A DNA stretch of 64,000 bases, taken from contig CM065309.1 in NCBI GenBank assembly GCA_033032175.1, positions 6,510,001 through 6,574,000 of the forward strand, written 5' to 3'. Of this stretch, positions 45,135 to 57,477 are shown in pieces (position 1 is the stretch's first letter; each line of letters opens with the position of its first letter). The position numbers and the translations under genes are program-made. The stretch comes from Saturnia japonica (taxonomy: Eukaryota > Arthropoda > Insecta > Lepidoptera > Saturniidae). The notes beneath the pieces were generated by a model, which ran no database searches, was not told the origin of the DNA, and saw only the letters and a program-made list of their open reading frames with translations.

Positions 45135-45850
45135 AATAATTTAATTATGTATTTATAAATAAACATATACACATAGCATCGAATGTGACTATCTTTACCA
45201 TAATAAAATAATAAGTTTAGCAAGCAACTTCATAGTGTAGACTTTTTAATACAATGTTTGCGAGCATCGTAAAAATTCATTCTCGTAATTTTTTATCGTT
45301 TTCATTTATTGGTCAATACGAGCACAAGCCGTCATTTACGCATATTTATGCGGGTTCCTTCTACACTGTAGGTAAGCACTGATTAAGAATTTTTGGAAAT
45401 TCATCCTCGAAGGTAGTGAAAATGGGGAAGAAAATTGATATGATAACTCTTCAATTTTTAAGATAGATTTATGAGAATTGGTATAACTATAACACAAGCG
45501 AAACAAAGCACTAGTTTCGTTTAAGCAACAACGGATAATGGCATTATTTAATTTTATTTCTGTAACGGAAAATAAATATTCAGAGAAAATGAATCCAATA
45601 CCGATTACACCATCGTATGCCATTGACATTTTTAGTGATACTTTCTCATTGTTATAAAATCGTATGGAATACGTATAATAAAAATGTGTTAAAAACACAT
45701 GAATACAACTGAATGAAATGATGCAGACCGAGCAGGTCAGGTCATTAATTGTCGCAGGTGTCGATTACTCCGTTACGTAATAGTTCGTGATATTCTTTTT
45801 TTATTGATATGAATTTGTACTATGCTGTTTTGTTATCAATATCAATGCAT
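45135..45850. other. A+T-rich stretch, nothing recognised
   Basis: The 120-codon minus-strand frame at 45336-45698 covers low-complexity sequence, starts without supporting context and has no family signature. Confidence 0.4.
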
Positions 45851-45854
45851 AGTA

Positions 45855-46300
45855 TAAAAGAAAGTCGCTATCCGCGTTTGTCTGTTTGTCCGCTTGCTTC
45901 TTCTAAACCACGCAACGAATTTTTGCACGATTCTCTCTGTCTGTTAGAGATTTATTTACGGAAGGGTTGTAAAATATAATACATTCCAATTCAGTATTTT
46001 TATTGTAGAGAAAATCCAATGTTTTGTAATGAAGTCGTCGATCAATCGATTTTCGGGCGCTTACGTGGCTTACGCTGGTTAAACAATAAAAGATACATCA
46101 AAATAATGTACTATAGAATTGAAATTCTTTAAAAAACCCAGGCACAAGTCCGCGATGGTATATGTCTTTACCATTTAACTTTTTTGTTTAACCATTTTTA
46201 TCTTCAACAAAATAATAAAACATATTAAGTTATTTCCGAAGCTATTTTCTCCAACTCAGTATTAATCCTTATCCGGGTGAATATGATAGTTAACTTGCGC
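45855..46300 (+). repeat. interspersed repeat of lepidopteran type
   Basis: AAAGTCGCTATCCGCGTTTG, TCTGTTTGTCCGCTTGCTTC and CGCAACGAATTTTTGCACGA are followed near 46150 by GTCCGCGATGGTATATGTCT. The last phrase recurs as ATCCGCGATAGCATATGTCT at 47310 inside the 47.0-47.7 kb repeat, so the two are related. Non-coding. Confidence 0.5.
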
Positions 46301-46695
46301 CTTTAATTTAGATTAAAATTGTGCTCTAGATTATATCATTTAAATTGATACCGTAGAAGATATCACGGATTTAAAATTACGCGCAACCAAAGAAATCACT
46401 CGCAGCCAAACGGTCGGCCGGCACTTCGCATCGCTGCTGTCACCGGCGCCGCGGCCTACCTATGGGTTATGTTGCGCGTCAAGAGCTAAGCGCACTTTCG
46501 TAACTATGAAGTTATAAACTATCAATACTAAATCGATAAACTCTAAATCAATCGAAAATGCTTTTTTAAACATAAATGACAACACTTTGTATATTGCACC
46601 TAATCGAAGCTGGGGCGGGTGACTAGTAAGTATATATAAATCAAGTTCATCGTCAAACAATGATGGCTCTGTTTATGGACATCGCGTCAGACGGA
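46301..46695. other. mixed stretch with a small CpG-rich patch
   Basis: 46385-46490 is CpG-rich (CGGTCGGCCGGCACTTCGC, CACCGGCGCCGCGG). No frame or splice sites are convincing. Confidence 0.35.
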
Positions 46696-46699
46696 TTTA

Positions 46700-46880
46700 G
46701 AATTCCTAGATTAAGCCTGAGCTTTCGGTGAAGGAAAACATCATGAAGAAATCATAGAATGGTGGTAGGGCATTTTATAATGATCGACTAACTATCTACC
46801 ACCCTCAAAGAAAATGTAGGTGTGTTCAGGACAGCTGCTACACTTAAAGCCAGTCCTCCCACTAGGCTTAGCTTGTTATC
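46700..46880 (+). repeat. SINE-like fragment, partner of 24612-24770
   Basis: GCCTGAGCTTTCGGTGAAGG, ACATCATGA-x-GAAA, ATGGTGGTAGGGC and TACCACCCTC match the 24.6-kb copy in order and orientation. Confidence 0.55.
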
Positions 46881-47039
46881 ATCTTGGGTCAAATCGCTAC
46901 TCAAGTCTCTCTCATACTCAAGTACTCACATCAAGTGAAATTATCGTCAAATGCTGAACTTATAAGAATAAAAAAACTTTATTTGATTTTCCACTAACAT
47001 AAGTGATAACGCAAATGACAATTTGCATTATTCATATTA
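46881..47039. other. short unclassified stretch
   Basis: Nothing recognised. Confidence 0.4.
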
Positions 47040-47698
47040 ATATTATAAAGCTGAAGAGTTGGTTTGGTTGAACGCGATAATTTCAGGAACTACTGGTTGG
47101 AATGGAAAAAATATTTTAGTGTTGGATAGCCCATTTATGTACTATAACATCATACTACGACACATAGGAGCGGAGCATCAATGAAAAATGTTGCGAAAAC
47201 GGGGAAAAACTATTCCTTTTAGGAGCTTTCATTGCGTGCGCTGCGTAAATAGTTAAAGTTATGCAACAATGTTGCAGGAAAAATGTTTTCACTTAAAAAG
47301 TTCTAAAAAAATCCGCGATAGCATATGTCTGTCAATCTTTTAAATTTTATCAATATAACCTTTTTTATGGTAATACAATTTGTTCTATAGTAATGCATTA
47401 TTTGCGAAGGTGTTTTTATTAACATGGTATTAATCCGTAATAAAATAAATACATTATTCATCACAAGTATTTAATTTTGGACAAAATTGCACATCCATTG
47501 ATTTCAATGAATATCTTAGGAGATACCACCGTTTTAAAATAACTCCGCAGCAAAATAATAATCAAGTACCGAGTGTGCATTTTAGCGGAATGATGTGGGA
47601 GGTGGGCGGCATTTATAATTGTATATAGGTGCCTACGCCAATTAACCCTCTTTCTTTCCTATGTGACCCAGACGAAGTTGCGCGGGTCAGCTAGTAAA
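47040..47698 (-). repeat. interspersed repeat with CAGCTAGTA end
   Basis: On the plus strand it starts ATTATAAAGCTGAAGAGTTG, continues GGTTTGGTTGAACGCG, TTCAGGAACTACTGGTTGG, ATGAAAAATGTTGCGAAAAC and GATAGCATATGTCTGTC, and ends GACGAAGTTGCGCGGGTCAG. This is a long, fairly complete copy of a repeat very common in moths and butterflies, as I recall it. The strand is given with the 'tagctgacccg' end as head. Non-coding. Confidence 0.6.
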
Positions 47699-47704
47699 TT
47701 ATAA

Positions 47705-49005
47705 GAAGAGAATTGAAAGGAATATGCTTAGATGTTTTTAACAGTATTAAGTAATTTCAAGGCGAAAAGCTAAATATGCACTATAACGCACTCGACTAAG
47801 TAACTAATTGTTATAACTGTGCAGTACACAGTACCTACTCAGTTTCTATAGCATATACCATCACGATTTTCGGGTTAATAATTATTCCTGAAAATCTAAA
47901 CTTGTAATAAATAAAATAAGCTACGTGATTATTATGTGTTTACATTAACAATCACTATTATAATATGCAGAGTGTTTTAGTAATTACTAGTTGCCTAAAT
48001 CATTCTAACAATTATATATACGGTATGTACAATTTCATAACGTAAACGTAAACTACTTGTATAATAAAAATATAATCTAAAAATGCTTATAACCTAAATT
48101 GTGTTATAAATGAAAAAAAAAGAAATATATTAAAGAATCTCTGGTTTTAGAAAATAATGTTTTGTGATTAATATGATATTATAGAACCCTTTGGTGTCAA
48201 AAAATCAATCATGATTTCTTTCGGACAGTAAAAAAATACGTGCTACTTTTCGACGAGTATTGTTATGTCTGTATACAAATATACTTGTAAATTGGACTAA
48301 TAAAAATGAGGTTTATTATACGACTATAAATAACAAGAAATCAGTAAAATTTGACTGCGATTGTTACAACGAACCAATGTAATTTACGTAATAAATTAAA
48401 CTCATTAGGTTTTCGTCGATTTGTTCGTTATCTGTAATCAGTAGCGTGTTATCGCGGCGGAACCAAAAAGCTTGGGTAGACAATGATAAAATGCCCCGAT
48501 AAAGGGTGACCGAAACATCAAAATTATTGATTTTACCTTTCCGCACTGGTTTTGTCTGATGTTTTACTGTACTGTGTTGATATAAGCACAAACAACCGAC
48601 AGCATGAAAACCAGGTAATTACTTATATGCTTATTGAAAAATTTTGTTTGTATAAAAACCTTGTGTTTTATTTGTTAGCTTTTGGCTTGCTCATATTTAA
48701 ATAATTTTTTTTTTCTTTGAAGAATATGTTTTATATTATATTAAAAACATAATACATAATAATAAAATAACCTACATAATTACACTATATGCCTTACTGA
48801 TAAACAGACATGAATTATTCGTAATTATTTTAAAGGCACTTATTTTATTATTATTATAATTTTATTATAGACGCGTATTGTTTGAAAAGATAGATAAAAT
48901 GGCATTTAAATAATCAGACGTGTGCACATTTCTACAAAATGATTAATATTTGAATGAAATAGTTCTTAATGGTTATAATTTAAACGAAAAGTGTCGTACC
49001 TAATA
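47705..49005. other. A+T-rich stretch, nothing recognised
   Basis: No gene, RNA or repeat partner was seen. Confidence 0.5.
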
Positions 49006-49009
49006 TTTA

Positions 49010-49445
49010 TAACTAGCTGTGCCTGCAACTTCTTCCACGTGGCATATTTTGTGAATGAAAAACAGCAACTACATTAAAACCTCACCTCACCTTAATCTCG
49101 CCTTATGGTATTTGACCCGTACCTATAAACTTTGATAATACCCAACTTAAATCATTTTAAATGTTAACTGATATCACAGTTTAACAATCATACAGATAGT
49201 AACTAAAAAACATAAAGACTGACTGCTATACTCGAGGTCCTGGGTTCGATTCTCAGATCGAGCAAAATATTATTGGGGTTTTCTCTGAAATTTTCAGTAG
49301 CCGCTCGGGGTTTGGCTTTATATCCGATTAATGGCAATAGGCTCGTCCCCTATTACATGGGACCTAAAATCATACGCGATGAACTGTAGGTGTGCAGTAC
49401 ACCTCTGCGTAACTCTTCAGCGAATGCAGTCGAGATTGTATATAT
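49010..49445 (+). repeat. tRNA-derived SINE-like repeat (B-box family, copy 2)
   Basis: After a CTAGCTGTGCCTGCAACTTC head, the inner part reads CTCGAGGTCCTGGGTTCGAT then TCTCAGATCGAGC at about 49233-49264, a tRNA T-arm with B box. GGCTTTATATCCGATTAATG, GCAATAGGCTCGTCCCCTAT and TACATGGGACC follow, and CACCTCTGCGTAAC ends it. Parallel blocks are in the copies at 8.2-8.6 kb (inverted) and 62.9-63.2 kb. Confidence 0.65.
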
Positions 49446-49449
49446 AGGT

Positions 49450-50680
49450 ATATAAATATAGAGGGTGGAAAAAAAACCGGGGCATGGAGGAAAAGTATGT
49501 TAAATACCTATTGAAGATCATCATAAATAAATGACTATGAAGCTTCTCAAATTAATGTGGAGGCTTTTAATTAACTATTTTATTATTTATTCCATCTATT
49601 TTTATTGATATTGTATTAATCTTTGTTATTTTATTGACGAAGGCGTTACTTTGCGAAAATCCATCGTAAATAATTTATTTGAAATTTCTTAGCAACTTCC
49701 GCCTACAACAGATCAACAGCAGTTTTCGTCTTCCTACAACATAAAAACGTATAATTAGTAAGATTATAGGAAGTAATACTAATCTTGCCAGTTACTTTAT
49801 GTAGAAATAATTTACTTGAGAACTTTTATCAGATACTTCACAGATTATCTTTTCTTTTATTTGATTTTTATTTACTCATCGTTGAATTCTAAGAAAGTTA
49901 AAATAACTTTTACATTTATAAATTGTTAAATTTCATGGTCTTCTTTGTCTAGTCTAGTCCCTATCGAGTAGTGCAACAGCATAGTGTATGTCGTTTTTTT
50001 TTACATTTTTTTTTTGTTGGTTCGATTCCCGCTATAAGTAAGCTTTCTTTAGAAAATCTGTGAACGTAATTATTTATTTAAAAAAATAAAAGAATGTTTC
50101 TTTTGAGTAAAATTTGATATCGTCATTATTTAACATAATTTTCCTCCATGCTCCGTTCGTTTTTTCCATTCTGTATGCGCATAAAGGCATACAAAAATGT
50201 TGAATTTTGCAATCCTTTACACGAAAAGATAAGTTTATTTAATTTCTTTAAATTTATAAACCTTTACTTTGTAAGGAACAATAACACTTTATAGTAAGTC
50301 TATTTAGTGTAATTTAATAAGAATAATAATTGTGCAAAAACACCCAACAACGACATCTAGGTATCGTAGAAATCAAGATAGAATATATATTTTTATTTAT
50401 TTAAATATATACAAATAACATTAAAATTTATCTAAAAGTAATATTAAAAACCCATTCTTAAATTATTAATATATGTGCTTACAGAAAATAGATACGTGAT
50501 TTAACCCAAGCCGGCCATACAGCGCCTTTTATGAATACTGTTGGAAAATAAAAATACTTACATTTTTATTTATTGATTTTACTGAAAATTGTGTAAAGAT
50601 AAAATAATTTGGTATTTTTTCTCTTCATTTCAGTAAATATTTTAAATATATTATAGAGTTACATACACTTACAGTCGTTT
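49450..50680. other. A+T-rich stretch, nothing recognised
   Basis: No gene, RNA or repeat partner was seen. Confidence 0.5.
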
Positions 50681-50684
50681 TTAT

Positions 50685-50965
50685 ATGTACATAACCTAAT
50701 CGCAATTTATAGACCATACAAATGTTTATACATGTCAAAATGTATCCTAAATGTATAAGCTACAATCATACCAAACTTCATTACATTCGGTTTAGTAGTT
50801 TTTGCGTGATTGGTGTTCAAACATATCGACAGACAGACAGACAAAAATTTCAAAAACTATCGAAATGTTTTCTGCCCATGATTCTAAACCCCCTGTATTA
50901 ATTTTTTCTCTAATATCTTCAATGTGCAGATTTCGACTCTTTACTCTTATATTATAAGTATAGAT
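50685..50965 (-). repeat. interspersed repeat, inverted partner of 7450-7745
   Basis: ATGTACATAACC, ATAGACCATACA, TTTTTGCGTGATTGGTGTTC, ATCGACAGACAGACAGAC and GCAGATTTCGACTCTTTACT are the reverse complements, in reverse order, of the blocks at 7450-7745. Confidence 0.65.
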
Positions 50966-50969
50966 TAAT

Positions 50970-51250
50970 AATAATAAACCCTGCCTGTTAACGTTGCAGT
51001 TAACGAACTCATAGCGAGCAATCTATAGTTTTATATTTTTCAATTACTACGAGGACATTTTTCAATATGTTTAGGATTCCACGCGATAACCTTTCAGTCC
51101 GTCAGTCGGTACTTAATTAAATAAAAAATAGAAAAAATATTTCATACATGCCGAGACTGGAATCTGCGGTCATTAAATATACAGTCTACTGGTCTTAACA
51201 ATTCGGACAAACTGCCATTCGATGTATAATTACTTACTAAAAATATATAC
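50970..51250. other. A+T-rich stretch, nothing recognised
   Basis: Nothing recognised. Confidence 0.45.
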
Positions 51251-51253
51251 TAA

Positions 51254-51470
51254 TACTAGCGATGTGCCCGCGGCTCCATACGCGTTTGTTACTACGCAGT
51301 AGTTATTTACATCCTGGAATTGAGATAAAAACTATCCTACCTTTTAAGTTGGACCAAATTACATATAGTTACGAAATTTAATCATAATCGGCTCAGTTGT
51401 TTCGGAGTTTATCCCGAACATACATCGTGACATGAGATTTTTATATATAATATATAAAGATAAGATAGAA
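51254..51470 (+). repeat. interspersed repeat, GTGCCCGCGGCTCC family
   Basis: Opens ACTAGCGATGTGCCCGCGGC, then TACGCAGTAGTTATTTACAT, as at 11915. It then has a different inner part with ATCCTACCTTTTAAGTTGG and AATCGGCTCAGTTGTTTCGG, and an A+T tail. Non-coding. Confidence 0.55.
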
Positions 51471-51474
51471 AATG

Positions 51475-54400
51475 CAATTTTTGAATTGCCCTAAAGAAAC
51501 TTTAGTGTTATATTAAACTTTAAATTGGCATTTAAAGCTTGCATCAACAAAAGACGAAAGTATACAAACCGAATTACAGAGCAAGCGGATCGGAAGCGAA
51601 CTACCGAAGTAAGAGATACAAGCGATACCGTGTTCAACAAAGCTCTATTTAAACACACGTGTAAGCGTAAGTACAACACAAACTTAAGTCCTTGCGAACC
51701 GACCACAGAATAGTGCTAACACAGAAGGGACTCAGGTGTTGAGTTACTTATTTGTTACTAGCGAAGTGCGTTAGTTGTTTTAGATAGTTAATTTGTTTTT
51801 CAAACAATCTAAAAACAAAGCGTTATTAAAATAATTTTCATTTCTACATAAAGGTGTGATACAAGTGGCTCGTACAAAACTGATTGAATATACCAAATAT
51901 GTTATGAATATTTCGATATGAGTAAAATTACTATTGAAATAATTAATATAAAGTTAAAATGAAATGGAACTAAGTACTTGTATTAAATTACAGAGCCAAG
52001 TTGACGACTAACAAATGTGACGTTACCTACTCGATTTGTTTATGGATTGCAAAAAACAAAACAAAATATCTTAATATAAATAATCTTTTAAATATTTTAT
52101 ATAACAAAGTAATATGGTCATGTGTTTAAATTTTTGATAACTGCTACTAATTTTAGATTCGGTAAACGGTTTTTATGAGTATTTTACTTTTTACCTATAT
52201 TGTTAATAATTCTAGTAGCTTATCTAGTTGGCATGGTTACTATGAAAGTATTATACCAAAAGGTTTTACGATTAGTCGATATGCAAAAACCGCAGGAACA
52301 AAACATCTGCAAAATAAAAACATAGATTAATTATTGGTTTCCACTGGCGCTTCAACTAGATATCGTCGATCTACTAGAAAAATACGGCCATCAAAACTAT
52401 GTCAAATCGGCGTACTTGAGTCAGCGTCATACTAACAATACTGTTCCGTTGACAATCTTCGTTTCGTTTCAAATTGCCACTATACTCTACGATATAAAGT
52501 TGCCGTATTCTATTAGCTATTGCTTGTAGGTAGCGCGGTATCTAGTTAAAGAGCCAGCGGAGACCAATCATTGATCTATAAAAAACAAACAAAATATTCG
52601 AGAAATGTGAATATAGATGGCGTTAAAAACAAATTCGTCGATAACATAAAATAAATCAAATATTTAAAACATGTATAACTAAAAATTTAGCACGAAAAAT
52701 AAACGATAGATTGCGTTTAAACAAATCTGACTGTTACGTAACGGCATATACAATGGATTTTATCCTCAACCGCACCATTGGATGTTTCACATCAAAAAGA
52801 TTTCCTATATGTAGAATTTAAAGTTCCCTGTCACAAAAGCTTATGAGTCAATGACACGACTTAAAATAAAATAATCTATTTTTATATAATCTGCATTAGA
52901 GCCCAAAGCATGCGATCATGGACATTGATACTGAAGGTTAACCATATAAAAGTATAATAATATTTAACACTAATTAAAAAAATTTTTTTTTGTTACATAT
53001 TGAATTTTTCGAGTTTATTTAACGTCAAGTGATTAGTCTGTATTCATAATAATGTAAACGGGAATAAAAAATATCTCCATATAGGATGCAATGCACGCTT
53101 AGCATAGCTACCCAAAATTGTTTATAATGCAATATTTTTCAGTTCGATATTATTAATATTAAACTTTGAAACCCTACCCTGGAAAGGATATAAAGTTTTT
53201 GCCGTCGTTTATTAAAGAAAGACAGTAACACACTTAACCCTTCTGCTAATCGTAATTCTAGCTCTTTGCGATGCGAATTCGCATACGCTTGCAACTTACT
53301 TATCGGCTTACACAAACTGTTTGCTTAGGTAATAGACTCTGGTCGGAACGTCCGGCAGGACATTACATTGTAATATTTCGGAATGTTCCTTACCGATTAA
53401 ATTCAAAGCGTAAACGACTAAATTATTTATTTGTTTACATCTTATATTTGTATACAAATAAAATTACCAATTTACAGAAAGCTTCAAGCAATTAGTGGGT
53501 ACCTATTTCCTAAAATGTTTTTCACATTTCACAAACAGCTTTGAAATAAATATTTCATTTTACATATTAAATGGTATTCTTTAATCTTTACACAAGGGAT
53601 TATTCCTTACTCGTATTATTTTTTCGCATTCATTGTAAAACTTGCAACATAATAAAAATAACTAAAGTTCTTTCCCTTATTATTACTTACCTGTAATATA
53701 ATATATATTTTAATATACTTAATGTTTGACTACAAAGATCACCTCATACGCTGATACGAATACACAAAGGCCAGAGAGACTAGCCCTCAACTCAAGTGCA
53801 GCTGCCAGAAAAAAAACTTATAAATGCTTAGTAAAAGATTTCCAACTTAAGGGTAACTTAACTTAAGCTCTAGCTATACTTACGCTTAATAATTTTATCC
53901 CGAATCTAACTCACCAACTAAGCAATTATTTAGCGTCTTAAAGAACAATAAATTTACCTCTAAACATGTTACATATTATGTAGGTACTATAATTTTTCCT
54001 TTTGTTATATATACATATTGCCATCAACTGTCTACAAAATCAAACCAACATGATTTTTAATTGAAAATTCTATGTTTATTTTGATTGGTCTACATAGAGA
54101 CAAATACAGTAATAAAAATAGCATTCCCAGGACCTGTCCCAATATAAACACTGACAACAATAGGTGTGGAGCACTTTAAATAATAAATCCAATCCATATA
54201 CAGTTGTTTTTACGAGGACATTGCGCGTTGAGCACCTGTCCGTAATATCACGCGTGTTGCAGACGAATATGTGTGCATAGCGTATTAAACAATTTATATT
54301 GCGAGTTTTATTTAAAGTTTACCAATAAAGTTTGGATCAGTTGAAACATCAACTGAAAACTATGTACAGTGTATAAACAACTAGATATAATAATTCATGG

Positions 54401-54560
54401 TATATGTTTACAAAATTTAAGCAGTTAGATGCTTTTATATTAAATTACTTAACTGCAATCCGATCGATATAGTCTTTATATATTGTTTCTTAAATGCGTT
54501 TCTCTTTTTTGGCAACGCCATAGCTATATCTCTTAATTATTCGTGAAAATTAATGATTCA
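51475..54560. other. A+T-rich stretch, nothing firm
   Basis: Overlapping 62- and 71-codon frames at 51.5-51.7 kb and a 74-codon frame at 53.27-53.50 kb lack family signatures and splice support. No RNA gene or clear repeat partner. Confidence 0.4.
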
Positions 54561-54569
54561 AACATAATT

Positions 54570-55235
54570 TTTAACAGACTTCAATAAAAGAAGGAGGTTC
54601 TCAATTCGAATGTATTTTTTTATGATGTTCAGCCTTAATTTCTTTGTTTATGGACCGATTTAGTTGATTCTTTTTTTGTTGGAAAGGAGATACTTCAATG
54701 GTGGTTCTATATTAAGTTCGTTTGCATTGATCTTTGATTTCGAAGATAATACATCATCCTCTAAAGACTCATTGGATAGAAAATATCACAATTAATCGGC
54801 AAGAAGGGCATAACAGGAATGAGATTACGCTCGGGACACATCCCATCGAAAAAATTCGCATTTATGAGCTTAAAGCCCCATTTCCAATGTGTCCGACTTG
54901 CGGACTCATAGATGATGTGCACCACATTCTGGTGGAGTGTGTTCGGAGTGAATCTACTAGGTCTAAACTTAATGCTTCTGGTTCGTTCCACATTGGTATA
55001 TACAATTCCATTTTGGCCGACCCTTCGTCTTTTTTTGCAAGCTATTTAAAATTAAGTTAAGTAATTGTTAATAGTAGTATTTATGTTGTTTGGAAATTTT
55101 CTTGTGAATTTTAAATTTCACAGGCAACATAGTCGCCCAAGCGACTAAGCCTAAAATAAAGAAAAAGATAATACATCAGAAAACTACTTAAAATAATTGG
55201 AGTTCGTTTTCTTTTTTGTTAAAAATTGTCTTGTA
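54570..55235 (+). repeat. older interspersed repeat split by a LINE insertion
   Basis: The left part (54570-54742) has AATAAAAGAAGGAGGTTCTC, AATTCGAATGTATTTTTTTA and GGACCGATTTAGTTGATTC, phrases of a repeat I recall from many lepidopteran sequences. Its right part resumes after the LINE at 55179 with a GGAGTTCGTTTTC end. The LINE lies inside it, so this repeat was there first. Confidence 0.5.
54757..55164 (+). mobile_element. 5'-truncated LINE (Jockey-like C-terminus) with 14-bp target duplication
   Basis: AAGATAATACATCA occurs at 54743-54756 and again at 55165-55178, the duplicated target. Between them the plus strand encodes a LINE C-terminus: GHNRNEITLGTHPIEK, then a zinc-knuckle-like CPTCGLIDDVHHILVEC (C-x2-C-x7-H-x4-C) with CVRSESTR, ending in TAA at 55058-55060. 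About 100 bp of 3' UTR (GTCGCCCAAGCGACTAAGCC) and an A-rich AATAAAGAAAAA end follow. The frame is intact from the truncation point to its natural stop, and the duplication is exact, so the insertion is fairly young. The ATG at 54734 lies outside the element and is not its start. RT and endonuclease parts are missing. Confidence 0.85.
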
Positions 55236-55239
55236 AAAC

Positions 55240-55945
55240 TTATAATCCCCACTAATGTAGAAGAATAGATAGTTTAAAATTAATGTATTCTTGAAAAAAA
55301 AGTGATTAAAGCCATAAATAAGGCTTTATAAAATGAAAATATGTCTAACTCACATGTAGGAGGCGCAATCTATTAGAATATTTAAATTCTATAATAAGCG
55401 AAATGATAATAATAATAATTTATAGTGTTTCAAATGGGAATATCGTCAGTTTTTTAGTATAATTAGCTTTACGGCTTTGGATTTTCTGTTCTTTGTATGT
55501 ATGAGATACAGAGCATAAGGAAAAATAGAAAGGGGAATATTTTTTTATTTTTTTATTGTTTGAGGTTAATTTTAAATGTAAGTAAAGAACGATTTAAAAC
55601 CAACAAACTGTGGACTGTTAAGGCATTAGTGCTCTCTATAGAAAGAAACCGTTCCGTCGCGTAGCGTCGCTCTCTAATTGAGCGAGTGAAGAATCGAGGC
55701 ATGAATAGCAGTATTACTTGAACACTATTTACTAAATAACGCCATACAAGCAGTACCTAAACGTACCTTGTAACACGATGTTGAAGATTGTAATTTTTAT
55801 CTTGATCTTTGTTATTTTAGTTAGATGAATCATGTTTCAATATAATAATATAACTTTTTTATTCCATATCGAATAGACAATTTACAAATGAAAAGTAGGG
55901 TTAGTATTATTAGTCATATAAAAACTTTTATTATTAATGTGTTAG
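55240..55945. other. A+T-rich stretch, nothing recognised
   Basis: A small CpG patch at 55650-55690 has no frame. Nothing else. Confidence 0.45.
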
Positions 55946-55947
55946 TG

Positions 55948-57150
55948 ATCCCTTTTGGGTAAATCCTCCTCTAACCCGTGCCATTTTTCTTTATCCTGGA
56001 CAATACTCATCCAATTTGACCTAGTGATTTTTATTATATCATCAGCCCACCGTTTCCGTGGTCTACCTTTGCTTATCTTACCTGTAGGTCCTGGCCATCT
56101 TGTTACTTCTAGAGTCCATATCTTTTCTTTGTACCTTGAAATATGTCCTTCAAATTTCCATTTTAGAATTTACTTAATATGTTCAAGAGCATTAATTAGT
56201 AAGTTTAGTTCTTTTCCTTATCTCTTCATTTCTGGTTTTATGTATTCTTCTTAGTTTTAGTATACTTCTTTGCATGGTATGTTGAAATGAAGCATTTTTT
56301 TAATTCGTGTATGTCCATGTTTGATTTTGTACTCGGTACAAAACTCGGTAGGATACAGGTTTCCATTATTTTGAATGCTTTATGTGTTAGTGGACTTTCA
56401 AGATTTCTTTTCGTGTCCAGAATTTTTTCTAAGTGCAGTTAATCCTTCTATATCTACACTTCAATTTCGTTTTTTTTTTTTGGTCAAATGATATTTCATA
56501 CATATTCATTTACATATTCGATTTGGTCTCTCGACATAAATATCTAGTTTATTTATCTAAATATTTCCTCGACCATAGCTTTAAATAATTTGGGGTGATT
56601 GTGGGTTCCCTGTCTGACTCCCTTTCCTATTTTTAACTCTTCTTCTTTATTTTCCAGTCTATTTCTATTTTTACTTTGTGAGTAGATAATTTTTTATGAT
56701 ATCTGTGTGTTCTTTTTACTCCACAAAAGATCAGTGCGGTCCAGATTGAACTGTGCCTAATACTATCGAATGCCTTCGAATAATCTATGAAGGCTATATA
56801 AAAAGGTCTATTATATTCTTTATATTTTTCTAATATTTGGTCTAATGTGTGTATATGATTAATAGTGGAGAATCCAGATTTAAAACCCCTGTGTAACATA
56901 GTCTTCAGTCTTCTTACTTCGATAAGCCATAATATATCAAAAACATTTTTTTCATGGGCATAAGTTAGCTCTAATAATTGTTCTATCGATGATAATGATT
57001 TTACATTATAGGTATATATTTTTAACTGTACGTTGATTTTTAATGACGGGTGAGCGTAGTAGTCGTAATCCCCATGGTGAGTTAAGTTTGATTTACTTAA
57101 ATAATATATTAAGATCAATAGACGATCTTTTGTCAACGTGTTCACCACTT
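55948..57150 (-). pseudogene. RTE-like LINE relic (reverse transcriptase and C-terminal region)
   Basis: The minus strand first reads RPFYIAFIDYSKAFDSIRHS (RT palm motif F-x-D-x-x-K-A-F-D), then GVRQG-x-x-x-x-PKLF near 56600 (the GVRQGDPLSPKLF box, with Asp changed to Thr). After a gap come RKILDTKRNLESPLTHKAFK, LKKCFIST, WTLEVTRWPG, GRPRKRWADDIIK and QDKEKWHGLEEDLP, ending at a TAA near 55951. This order is that of the RT-to-C-terminus part of RTE-type LINEs. The catalytic FADD box is missing by deletion and many stops and frameshifts are present. The plus-strand 99-codon frame at 55955-56254 is its antisense. Confidence 0.8.
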
Positions 57151-57475
57151 TCTGCTACGGTGGAACTTCATTAACTTTAATTTCTGTCGTTTTGAAATTA
57201 CAGTAAAATAAGATAGTAATTAGTAATTATATTGAGCTCTCTAGACACGATGCTAATTACCAGTCTGGGACATCAATGCAGGACAGTAATGGCAGGGCTA
57301 CATATACTTACGTACATCAATTACCAGACATAACAATCTCATGTTACCGGTGATTGGGTGGGGCAATTAATAGGGAATAAATACGGTAATTTTGGAGCCA
57401 TCCATTCTGCGCTCTTAATTATGTTTATATTTAACCGCTTTTATAATATTTTGGTAAATATATTTTTACAAGTAG
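57151..57475. other. unclassified stretch between two transposon relics
   Basis: Moderately complex sequence without a frame. It may be the upstream part of the LINE relic. Confidence 0.3.
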
Positions 57476-57477
57476 GT

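Noticed and set aside
45336..45698. 120-codon minus-strand frame
   Set aside because: Low-complexity A+T-rich composition, no motif, no splice or promoter context.
54734..54742. ATG at 54734 as the start of a 108-residue protein
   Set aside because: It lies left of the LINE insertion point fixed by the target duplication, in the older host repeat, so the frame joins two unrelated sequences.
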